Of a stretch of 13,179 bases of DNA, positions 6,317 through 13,179 are shown in pieces. Each line of letters starts with the position of its first letter. Within the stretch, counting starts at the first letter, position 1. The stretch covers positions 1 to 13,179 of the forward strand of contig JALUUP010000176.1 in the NCBI GenBank assembly GCA_027021285.1, read 5' to 3'. A program made the translations under genes and the position numbers. The notes under the pieces are model-generated. The model was given only the letters and a program-made list of their open reading frames with translations. It did no database searches and was not told the origin of the DNA. Source of the stretch: Bacteroidota bacterium. Lineage in GTDB: Bacteria; Bacteroidota; Ignavibacteria; SZUA-365; JAADGX01.

Positions 6317-6853
6317 ATGACCAAGGATGAAAAAAAAGCAGCCGTCGAGGAGATTGCGGGGCGAATCAAAGATGCCTCGGGATTATACCTCGCGGATTTT
6401 TCCGGGATGACCGTCGAAGCCGTGAATGCGCTCCGGCGGGAATTCTTTGCCAATGGCGTTTCCTTCACGGTTTACAAAAACACGCTGATCCGTATCGCGC
6501 TGAAAAATGTCGAGGGGTATGACGGATTGATGGATTACCTCCAGGGTCCGACGGGGATCGTCTTCGGTGTCGAAGACCCCGTCACACCTGCACGAATCAT
6601 CAAGGATTTCAACAAGGAGCACGACAACGTTTTCAAAGTCAAAGCGTGTGTCATTGAAAGGGAAGTCTTTGACGGTTCACGATTGGAGGAAGTGGCCGCC
6701 CTGCCCACGCGGAAAGACGTGATGGCTGGAATCGCGGCTGCGGTTCAGTATCCGATGATGTCTCTCGCCAGTGTTGTAGGCGCTACGTCGCGGGACCTGG
6801 TCAACGTGATGGATGCCATTGCCAAGAAGAAGGAAGAAGCAGAAGCAGCGTGA
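6317..6853 (+). CDS. rplJ: 50S ribosomal protein L10
   Basis: Base of the L7/L12 stalk that recruits translation factors; as a complex with L12 it usually represses its own operon. The 178-residue protein has DFSGMTV at 27-33, the rRNA-contacting YKNTL at 53-57 and GPTG at 77-80. The C-terminal helix, which anchors L12 dimers, ends in a charged tail KKKEEAEAA. GAGG at 6308-6311 is 5 nt before the ATG. It is preceded by a structured leader and followed 66 nt later by rplL. Confidence 0.98.
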   Translation: MTKDEKKAAVEEIAGRIKDASGLYLADFSGMTVEAVNALRREFFANGVSFTVYKNTLIRIALKNVEGYDGLMDYLQGPTGIVFGVEDPVTPARIIKDFNKEHDNVFKVKACVIEREVFDGSRLEEVAALPTRKDVMAGIAAAVQYPMMSLASVVGATSRDLVNVMDAIAKKKEEAEAA

Positions 6854-6919
6854 GGTTGGGAACGCTGTCATTGAAATCAGAAAACAAAAACGTAACATCA
6901 ATCTTACAGGAGTTAATTC

Positions 6920-7303
6920 ATGTCTGTCGTTGAAGAACTTGTTGAGAAAATTGAAAAACTGACGCTCTTGGAGGCCACGGAATTGCGCAAGGCCCTGGAA
7001 GAAAAGTTCGATGTCACTGCCGCCGCGCCCGTCATGATGGGCGGTATGATGCCCGGGGGTGGAGCAGGAGAAGCCGCTGCCGCGGAAGAGAAAACAGAGT
7101 TCGACGTCGAGCTGACCTCTTTCGGTTCCAACAAGATTAACGTGATCAAGGTTGTTCGAGCTGCCACGCAGTTGGGTCTCAAGGAAGCTAAAGACCTCGT
7201 GGAGTCGGCGCCGACGGTGGTCAAGGAAGCAGTGTCCAAGGAAGAAGCTGAAAAGCTGAAGAGCGAATTGGAAGAAGCCGGCGCCACCGTAACCCTGAAG
7301 TAA
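6920..7303 (+). CDS. rplL: 50S ribosomal protein L7/L12
   Basis: Flexible multi-copy stalk protein that recruits and stimulates GTPase factors such as EF-Tu and EF-G. The 127 residues comprise an N-terminal dimerisation domain (1-33, VEELVEKIEKLTLLEATEL), a flexible hinge (about 35-58) and a C-terminal factor-binding domain (from about 59, with GLKEAKDLVE at 86-95). The hinge is unusual: instead of an almost pure Ala run it begins VMMGGMMPGGGAGE. A strong AGGAG (6908-6912) lies 7 nt before the ATG, as expected for a protein made in several copies per ribosome. A 200-nt gap with an attenuator-like hairpin follows. Confidence 0.98.
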   Translation: MSVVEELVEKIEKLTLLEATELRKALEEKFDVTAAAPVMMGGMMPGGGAGEAAAAEEKTEFDVELTSFGSNKINVIKVVRAATQLGLKEAKDLVESAPTVVKEAVSKEEAEKLKSELEEAGATVTLK

Positions 7304-7392
7304 GGATATGGAACCGGGACATACCGGATGTGTCAGAAAAACGAGAGCACGACGTAGCTTTGCCTGTACGTGACATTCAACAGCAGCAGGTG

Positions 7393-7432
7393 GCGAGTCG
7401 GAATTTCCCGGCTCGCTCTTGTTGTTTTATTG
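7393..7432 (+). terminator. Attenuator-like hairpin between rplL and rpoB
   Basis: Bases 7393-7401 pair with 7408-7416 in a 9-bp, mostly G-C stem (one G-T pair) with loop AATTTC, followed by the T-rich tract TCTTGTTGTTTTATTG (7417-7432). This is the form of an intrinsic terminator with an imperfect U-tract. Partial termination here would give more ribosomal-protein than polymerase messenger, as at the E. coli rplL-rpoB attenuator. The rest of the 200-nt gap has only short inverted repeats (for example ACGTA/TACGT). Confidence 0.65.
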
Positions 7433-7503
7433 ATTGCCCGCTTTTCACACGCGGAGATGAGTCGGTTGTTTGATTTAATGAACGTATTTGAAGGAGCAAG
7501 GAC

Positions 7504-10500
7504 GTGAATAATCGCAATCACAACGGGTCGCAGGATGTTCTGAAAGAGTTCGATATTAAGAAAATAGGTAATCGGTACTCGTTTGGAAAAATTCCGCATG
7601 TGATTGATTACCCGAATTTTCTGGATGTCCAGATTGAATCGTTTGAGAAGTTCTTACAGAACCGGGTGAAACCCGAGGAACGGGAAGAGATAGGGTTGCA
7701 ACAGGTGTTCAAGAATAATTTCCCCGTATATGATTCCCGGGAGAATTACGTCTTGGAATTTGTCAAGTATTATGTGGATCAGCCCAAGTACTCGGTCGAG
7801 GAATGCAAGGAACGAGGATTGACGTATGCGGTCCCGTTGAAAGCGCGGCTGCGACTTTCGAGTAAATCCAAGGATTCCTCGAACCCGGAATATCTCGATA
7901 CCGTTGAACAGGATGTGTATCTTGGCAATCTCCCGGTCATGACCGATGACGGTACCTTCATCATCAACGGGGCCGAACGGGTGATCGTCAGTCAACTCCA
8001 CCGCTCGCCGGGCGTGTTTTTCGGTTCGACCGTGCATCCAAACGGTACCAAGTTGTATTCCGCGCGCATCATTCCTTTCCGCGGCTCGTGGGTAGAATTC
8101 GTGACCGATATCAACAGCGTCATGTACGCGTACATAGACCGTAAGAAGAAATTTCCGGTCACAACATTGCTAAGAGCTCTCGGGTACAGCACCAACCGTG
8201 AACTACTCGAGCTGTTCGGACTCGTCGAGGAAGTACCGATTAATGCCGCTCGCCTGGAGCCGCTGGTTGGCCGGAGGATCTGCGAAGACATCATCGATGA
8301 GGAAACGGGTGAGCTCCTTGTCTCGATGGATGCCGAACTTGACAAAGACTCTCTCGAGCTTATCGTCGAAGCTGGCATACGGGTGTTGCCGCTTCTCAAA
8401 CCGGACGACACGAATTCTGAGGTGATCTCCAACACGATTCTGAAGGATGATGCACATTCCGAGCAGGATGCCTTGGAGATGATTTACAAGCAGATGCGTT
8501 CGGGTGAAGCCCCCGACCTGGAGACTGCGCGCGGATTGATTGATCGATTGTTCTTCAACCCGAAACGATATGATCTCGGCGAGGTCGGACGGTTCAGGAT
8601 CAATCAAAAACTCGGTCTTGATATTCCCCCTGATGTCACGACGCTGACGCGCGAAGATATCGTGGCGATTGTTAAGCACCTGATCCGGCTTCTCCAGGGA
8701 GAAGCGGAAGTGGACGATATCGATCATCTGGGCAACCGGCGCGTACGTACGGTGGGCGAACAGCTGTCCACGCAGTTCAATATCGGCTTGTCGCGCATGG
8801 TGCGGACGGTCAAGGAGCGCATGAACATGCGTGACGTGGAAAATTTTACTCCCGTGGACCTGGTCAATGCGAGAACCATCACAAGTGTGATCAACGCCTT
8901 TTTCGGGACGAACCAGCTCTCGCAGTTCATGGATCAAACAAACCCGCTCGCGGAACTTACGCACAAGCGGAGAATGAGCGCTTTGGGCCCCGGGGGTTTG
9001 ACACGGGAACGCGCCGGATTTGAAGTACGGGATGTTCACTACACGCATTACGGTCGCCTGTGTCCCATCGAGACTCCCGAAGGCCCGAACATCGGCTTGA
9101 TCTCCTCGTTGTGTATTCACGGGCGGATCAACGATTTTGGGTTTATCGAAACACCGTACCGCAAGGTTGTAAATAGTATCGTGACGAATGAGATCGAGTA
9201 TCTCTCCGCAGACGAGGAAGACAATTATATCATCGCCCAGGCGAATGCGCCGATCACCGAGGATGGAAAATTCATCAATGACAAGGTGAAAGCGCGCTAT
9301 AAAGGAGATTTTCCGATCGTTTCACCGGAGGACGTTCAATACATGGACGTTGCTCCGAATCAGATCGTAAGTCCTGCTGCCGCGTTGATTCCATTCCTGG
9401 AACATGACGATGCAAACCGGGCGCTCATGGGGTCCAACATGCAACGCCAGGCCGTACCGCTGTTACGCGCTGAAGCGCCATACGTCGGGACAGGACTGGA
9501 GGCGAAGGTCGCGCACGATTCACATGCCGTGATCATGGCGGAGCACGACGGCGAAGTCGTCAAGGTCGATGCAAACTACATTACCGTCCGGTACGATTTT
9601 GGGTGGAGTAAAGAAGAAGAGTTCTGCCACTTCGATGAAGATAACATGGTCACGTACAAGTTGACAAAGTTCTTCCGTACCAACCAGGATACCTGCATAA
9701 ACCAGCGCCCGCGCGTCAGGCCCGGTCAAACATTCAAGAAGGGGGATGTCCTGGTGGATGGCGCATCCACGGAGGACGGTGAACTGGCCCTGGGCCGCAA
9801 CCTCGTGGTTGCCTTCATGCCATGGCGCGGGTACAACTTTGAGGATGCCATCGTCATCAGCAAGCGCGTCGTGACGGAAGACATCTATACCTCGATCCAC
9901 ATCGAGGAATTCGAACTCCAGGTTCGTGATACCAAGCGTGGAGAAGAGGAACTTACAAGCGAAATCCCGAACGTCAGTGAAGAAGCGACGAGAAATCTTG
10001 ATGAAGACGGCATTGTCCGGGTCGGAGCAGAAGTAAAGGAAAATGATATCCTCATCGGGAAGATCACACCCAAGGGTGAAACGGATCCGACGCCGGAGGA
10101 AAAACTTCTCAAGGCGATTTTCGGCGAGAAGGCGGGTGATGTTAAAGATGCCTCGCTGAAAGCCCCGCCGGGAATGAACGGTGTGGTCATCAGCACGAAG
10201 CTTTTCACAAGGAAGAAGAAAGATTCAGAGACGCGGGCTGAAGAAAAACAACGTGCGGAAGATATCGAGCGTTGGCACAAAGCTGAAATGGAGCGCCTGG
10301 CGGAAGCAACCGCACAGAAACTCACCGAATTGCTGGAAGGAGAGCGGCTTAACGGTATTACGGCAATCGACAAGAAAGGCTCGGTGATTCGAGGAGGAAC
10401 GATTGTCAAATCAACTACATTCACATCGCTCGGAACGGACATCCTCACGTTGGATCCCGGCCAGGATTGGGTCGAAAACAGCCGCAAGAACCGAATGGTA

Positions 10501-11328
10501 TCCAAGATTTACAAGTACCTGAACGAGCACCTTGAATCGCTCGATGAACAGTATCGCATTGCGAAGAGCAAGGTGCAAGTAGGCGACGAACTTCCCCCGG
10601 GAATTGTCCAGCTCGCCAAGGTGTACGTGGCCAAGAAGAGGAAATTGTCCATTGGGGACAAAATGGCGGGCCGGCATGGAAACAAGGGCGTGGTTGCCAC
10701 GATTGTTCCGTTGGAAGACATGCCGTTTCTCCCCGACGGTACGCCCGTTGATATCGTGCTCAATCCACTCGGAGTTCCCTCCCGGATGAACGTGGGCCAA
10801 TTGTACGAAACAGCACTGGGATGGATCGCGCACAAACTGGGCGTGAAGTTCGCGACTCCCATTTTCGACGGCGCCCAGTGGAAGGAAATCTCTGAATTTC
10901 TCGAAGCCTCCGGCCTGTCGAAGGATGGAAGAACCGTTCTTTACGATGGCCGGACGGGAGAAAAATTTGACCAGGAAGTTACCGTAGGCATCATGTACAT
11001 GATGAAGCTTTCGCACCTGGTGGAAGATAAAATCCATGCCCGGTCCATCGGGCCGTACAGCCTCATAACACAGCAACCGCTCGGTGGTAAGGCGCAGTTC
11101 GGTGGTCAGCGCTTTGGAGAAATGGAGGTATGGGCGTTGGAAGCTTACGGGGCGGCTCACGTACTTCAGGAAATTCTGACTGTGAAGAGCGACGACGTCC
11201 AAGGTCGTTCGAAAGTTTACGAGGCCGTTGTAAAAGGTGAAAACCTGCCGGAACCCAATGTGCCGGAGTCGTTCAACGTGCTCGTTCGCGAGCTTCAGGG
11301 GCTTGGACTGGAAGTAAAGATTGAGTGA
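7504..11328 (+). CDS. rpoB: DNA-directed RNA polymerase subunit beta
   Basis: Beta subunit of RNA polymerase; with beta' it forms the active site. The 1274-residue protein starts at GTG 7504, with AGGAG at 7492-7496 seven nt upstream. The rifampicin-pocket segment spans about 470-495, with Q474, D477, H487 and S492 matching sensitive E. coli residues Q513, D516, H526 and S531. The active-site segment GDKMAGRHGNKG starts at 1051 (K1053, K1061). DVHYTHYGRLCPIETPEGPNIGL follows the rifampicin cluster; the Tyr after DVH is the FCB wording. A charged, Lys/Glu-rich helical insertion at about 903-946 replaces the longer E. coli insertion at this site. The C-terminus (LGGKAQFGGQRFGEMEVWALEAYGA region) is complete. 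rpoC follows after 92 nt. Confidence 0.99.
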   Translation: MNNRNHNGSQDVLKEFDIKKIGNRYSFGKIPHVIDYPNFLDVQIESFEKFLQNRVKPEEREEIGLQQVFKNNFPVYDSRENYVLEFVKYYVDQPKYSVEECKERGLTYAVPLKARLRLSSKSKDSSNPEYLDTVEQDVYLGNLPVMTDDGTFIINGAERVIVSQLHRSPGVFFGSTVHPNGTKLYSARIIPFRGSWVEFVTDINSVMYAYIDRKKKFPVTTLLRALGYSTNRELLELFGLVEEVPINAARLEPLVGRRICEDIIDEETGELLVSMDAELDKDSLELIVEAGIRVLPLLKPDDTNSEVISNTILKDDAHSEQDALEMIYKQMRSGEAPDLETARGLIDRLFFNPKRYDLGEVGRFRINQKLGLDIPPDVTTLTREDIVAIVKHLIRLLQGEAEVDDIDHLGNRRVRTVGEQLSTQFNIGLSRMVRTVKERMNMRDVENFTPVDLVNARTITSVINAFFGTNQLSQFMDQTNPLAELTHKRRMSALGPGGLTRERAGFEVRDVHYTHYGRLCPIETPEGPNIGLISSLCIHGRINDFGFIETPYRKVVNSIVTNEIEYLSADEEDNYIIAQANAPITEDGKFINDKVKARYKGDFPIVSPEDVQYMDVAPNQIVSPAAALIPFLEHDDANRALMGSNMQRQAVPLLRAEAPYVGTGLEAKVAHDSHAVIMAEHDGEVVKVDANYITVRYDFGWSKEEEFCHFDEDNMVTYKLTKFFRTNQDTCINQRPRVRPGQTFKKGDVLVDGASTEDGELALGRNLVVAFMPWRGYNFEDAIVISKRVVTEDIYTSIHIEEFELQVRDTKRGEEELTSEIPNVSEEATRNLDEDGIVRVGAEVKENDILIGKITPKGETDPTPEEKLLKAIFGEKAGDVKDASLKAPPGMNGVVISTKLFTRKKKDSETRAEEKQRAEDIERWHKAEMERLAEATAQKLTELLEGERLNGITAIDKKGSVIRGGTIVKSTTFTSLGTDILTLDPGQDWVENSRKNRMVSKIYKYLNEHLESLDEQYRIAKSKVQVGDELPPGIVQLAKVYVAKKRKLSIGDKMAGRHGNKGVVATIVPLEDMPFLPDGTPVDIVLNPLGVPSRMNVGQLYETALGWIAHKLGVKFATPIFDGAQWKEISEFLEASGLSKDGRTVLYDGRTGEKFDQEVTVGIMYMMKLSHLVEDKIHARSIGPYSLITQQPLGGKAQFGGQRFGEMEVWALEAYGAAHVLQEILTVKSDDVQGRSKVYEAVVKGENLPEPNVPESFNVLVRELQGLGLEVKIE

Positions 11329-11420
11329 TCGAGGGCGGATAACGATTGTCGGCCGTGATGAATTATAGTGAGCCTGATACAAAAGGATAGAAAAAGCTTT
11401 TCAGAATGGAGTGGTAACAA

Positions 11421-13179
11421 ATGCCTTTCAAAATGCAAAACGTTGTAAAGCGGAATTTCAGTCAGATCACGATCAGCCTGGCGTCTTCCGATACGATACT
11501 CTCGCGATCGTACGGAGAAGTCACCAAGCCTGAGACGATAAACTACCGTTCCTTCCGACCGGAAAAGGACGGTTTATTCTGTGAAAAAATCTTTGGCCCG
11601 GTACGGGATTGGGAATGTCATTGCGGAAAGTATAAACGGATTCGCTATAAAGGGATCATCTGCGATCGCTGCGGGGTGGAAGTTACCCAGAAAAGCGTAC
11701 GACGGGAACGCATGGGGCATATTGCGTTGGCGGTGCCTGTCGTCCACATCTGGTATTTCAGGACGCTGCCCAGCAAGATCTCGGCAATCCTGGGTTTATC
11801 CCAGAAAGAACTCGAGCGAATCATTTATTACGAGACGTACGTCATCATCAATCCCGGTCCCACCAGCTTCCCCAAGCCGTTCGGTACAATCGGCGAGGAA
11901 CTGCCGGACCTTGAAGAAGGGGAAAAGCCGGATAAATCGAAGTACAGCAACGATATCACGATGCTCACCGAAGATGAGTATCTCGATATTCTTTCGAACC
12001 TCGATCCCAGCAACCAAGACCTTGACGACGACGATCCCAGGAAATTCGTGGCTCTGATCGGGGGCGAAGCGATAAAGGCGTTGCTCCGCATGATAGATAT
12101 CGAGAAGCTGGCAGCACGCTTGCGGCACCAGATCAAGTATGAAACTTCCGAACAGAAGAGAACGGAAGCCATCAAGCGTCTCCGCGTGGTCAGCGCGTTT
12201 CTGCCGCGCGAAGACCGGCCGCAGAATCAGCCGGAGTGGATGGTGCTCGACGTGATTCCGGTGATACCTCCGGAACTTCGCCCGCTCGTGCCCTTGGAGG
12301 GAGGGCGGTTTGCCACCAGCGACCTGAACGACCTCTACAGGCGGGTCATCATTCGCAACAACCGCCTGAAACGGCTGATCGATATCCAGGCCCCGGAAGT
12401 AATCCTTCGCAACGAGAAAAGGATGCTCCAGGAGGCCGTGGATTCGCTCTTTGACAATTCGCGCCGTGTCAATGCCGTCCGCAGCGATAATAACCGCGCG
12501 TTGAAATCCCTTTCCGATATGCTGAAAGGAAAGCAGGGGCGGTTCCGTCAAAATCTGCTCGGGAAGCGCGTGGATTACAGCGGGCGTTCGGTCATCGTCG
12601 TCGGACCCGAAATGAAACTCAACCAGTGCGGTTTACCGAAGGATATGGCCGCCGAGTTGTTCAAACCGTTCATCATCCGGAAACTTATCGAACGCGGCAT
12701 CGTCAAGACGGTGAAGAGCGCAAAGAAATTCGTCGATAAGAAAGGTCCTGATGTCTGGGATATCCTGGAAAAGATCATCGACGGACACCCGGTTTTACTC
12801 AACCGCGCCCCGACTCTTCACCGGCTCGGTATCCAGGCGTTTCAGCCCGTTTTGGTTGAAGGGAAAGCGATTCGCCTCCATCCTCTCGTCTGTACCGCGT
12901 TCAACGCGGATTTTGACGGCGATCAGATGGCGGTTCACGTGCCGTTGTCCTACGACGCACAGATGGAAGCAAATATCCTCATGCTTTCCAGTCACAACAT
13001 TCTTTCCCCCCAGAACGGGAGTCCCATTGCCGTTCCGAACCAGGAAATCGTCCTTGGATGCTATTACATGACCAAGGCCATGCCCGGTGACGTGGGAGAG
13101 GGGAAATTGTTTTCCTCTATAAAAGAGGCGATCATCTCGTACAACAACAAGAAAACCGGACTCCATGCTCGTGTCAAAG
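11421..13179 (+). CDS. rpoC: DNA-directed RNA polymerase subunit beta', 5' part
   Basis: Beta' subunit, carrying the catalytic Mg2+ site. The frame is open from ATG 11421 (GGAG at 11408-11411, 9 nt upstream) to the window end: 586 complete codons of a protein usually near 1400. The zinc ribbon cysteines are C66, C68, C81 and C84 (ECHCG ... CDRCG). The catalytic NADFDGD motif has Asp at 497, 499 and 501. RQNLLGKRVDYSGRSVIVVGP and LLNRAPTLHRLGIQAFQP are intact. Residues around 130-215 hold an acidic stretch (LEEGEKPDK, DLDDDDPRK), and ETYVIINPGP and ETSEQKRTEAIKRL match the Bacteroidota/Ignavibacteria form. No frameshift or stop was found on reading through. Truncation is by the window edge only. 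Confidence 0.98.
   Translation, partial: MPFKMQNVVKRNFSQITISLASSDTILSRSYGEVTKPETINYRSFRPEKDGLFCEKIFGPVRDWECHCGKYKRIRYKGIICDRCGVEVTQKSVRRERMGHIALAVPVVHIWYFRTLPSKISAILGLSQKELERIIYYETYVIINPGPTSFPKPFGTIGEELPDLEEGEKPDKSKYSNDITMLTEDEYLDILSNLDPSNQDLDDDDPRKFVALIGGEAIKALLRMIDIEKLAARLRHQIKYETSEQKRTEAIKRLRVVSAFLPREDRPQNQPEWMVLDVIPVIPPELRPLVPLEGGRFATSDLNDLYRRVIIRNNRLKRLIDIQAPEVILRNEKRMLQEAVDSLFDNSRRVNAVRSDNNRALKSLSDMLKGKQGRFRQNLLGKRVDYSGRSVIVVGPEMKLNQCGLPKDMAAELFKPFIIRKLIERGIVKTVKSAKKFVDKKGPDVWDILEKIIDGHPVLLNRAPTLHRLGIQAFQPVLVEGKAIRLHPLVCTAFNADFDGDQMAVHVPLSYDAQMEANILMLSSHNILSPQNGSPIAVPNQEIVLGCYYMTKAMPGDVGEGKLFSSIKEAIISYNNKKTGLHARVK

Noticed and set aside
7469..7491. Bacteroidetes-type promoter before rpoB (TTTG ... 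TATTTG)
   Set aside because: The spacing is about 13 nt instead of about 19 and the TAnnTTTG box is incomplete.
8203..9120. 305-codon minus-strand open frame inside rpoB
   Set aside because: Antisense shadow of rpoB; the sense protein is intact and highly conserved here.
10411..11382. 323-codon minus-strand open frame over the 3' end of rpoB
   Set aside because: Antisense shadow of rpoB without family resemblance or ribosome binding site support.
11390..11402. GAAAA-AGC-TTTTC inverted repeat between rpoB and rpoC
   Set aside because: A 5-bp A-T stem with a 3-nt loop is likely chance in AT-rich intergenic DNA; no terminator or processing signal can be claimed.
11581..12057. 158-codon plus-strand open frame in the rpoC region
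   Set aside because: Out of frame with rpoC, whose own frame is open from 11421 to the window end with all key motifs.

Overview
The window is a stretch of core bacterial chromosome of moderate GC (roughly half). It most resembles the FCB group (Bacteroidota, Chlorobi and Ignavibacteria-like lineages). The support is the wording of RpoB (DVHYTHYGRLCPIETPEG, where E. coli has a Pro after DVH), the wording of RpoC (ETYVIINPGP, RHQ...ETSEQKRTEAIKRLRVV) and a CdaA-type diadenylate cyclase. This placement rests on remembered family sequences, not on a search. No mobile element, CRISPR array, toxin-antitoxin pair or clearly foreign gene was seen.

Left part (1-3400). The last 12 codons of an upstream gene (possibly folP) run into a tightly packed operon: diadenylate cyclase cdaA, isoaspartyl methyltransferase pcm and tRNA dimethylallyltransferase miaA. 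Stop and start codons are 2 nt apart at the first junction and overlap by 4 nt and 13 nt at the next two. A 157-nt gap follows, then an exported alpha/beta hydrolase with its own strong ribosome binding site.

Middle (3400-4262). A near-consensus sigma70-type promoter (TTGATT, 16 nt, TATATT) sits in front of a tRNA cluster Thr(UGU)-Tyr(GUA)-Gly(UCC)-Thr(GGU). The order and anticodons match E. coli thrU-tyrU-glyT-thrT. In many bacteria the tuf gene comes next. Here there is instead a 141-nt GC-rich spacer, then rpmG (ribosomal protein L33) and tRNA-Trp(CCA). The predicted transcript begins almost at the base of a 13-bp hairpin followed by TTCTTTT, so it may be attenuated or stabilised. Both tRNA-Tyr and tRNA-Trp carry A36-A37-A38, the recognition sequence of the MiaA enzyme encoded a few kb upstream. 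No tRNA gene encodes its CCA end.

Right part (4296-13179). This is the classical transcription-translation supercluster secE-nusG-rplK-rplA-rplJ-rplL-rpoB-rpoC, with rpoC cut by the window end after 586 codons. Regulatory signals fit the textbook logic of the locus: a structured leader before rplJ (candidate L10 autoregulation site) and a terminator-like hairpin in the 200-nt rplL-rpoB gap (candidate attenuator separating ribosomal-protein from RNA-polymerase expression).

Overall this is an ordinary housekeeping region. The points worth a second look are small: the missing tuf, the hairpin at the start of the tRNA transcript, structured and repeated tRNA spacers, and cdaA without its usual cdaR/ybbR partner.
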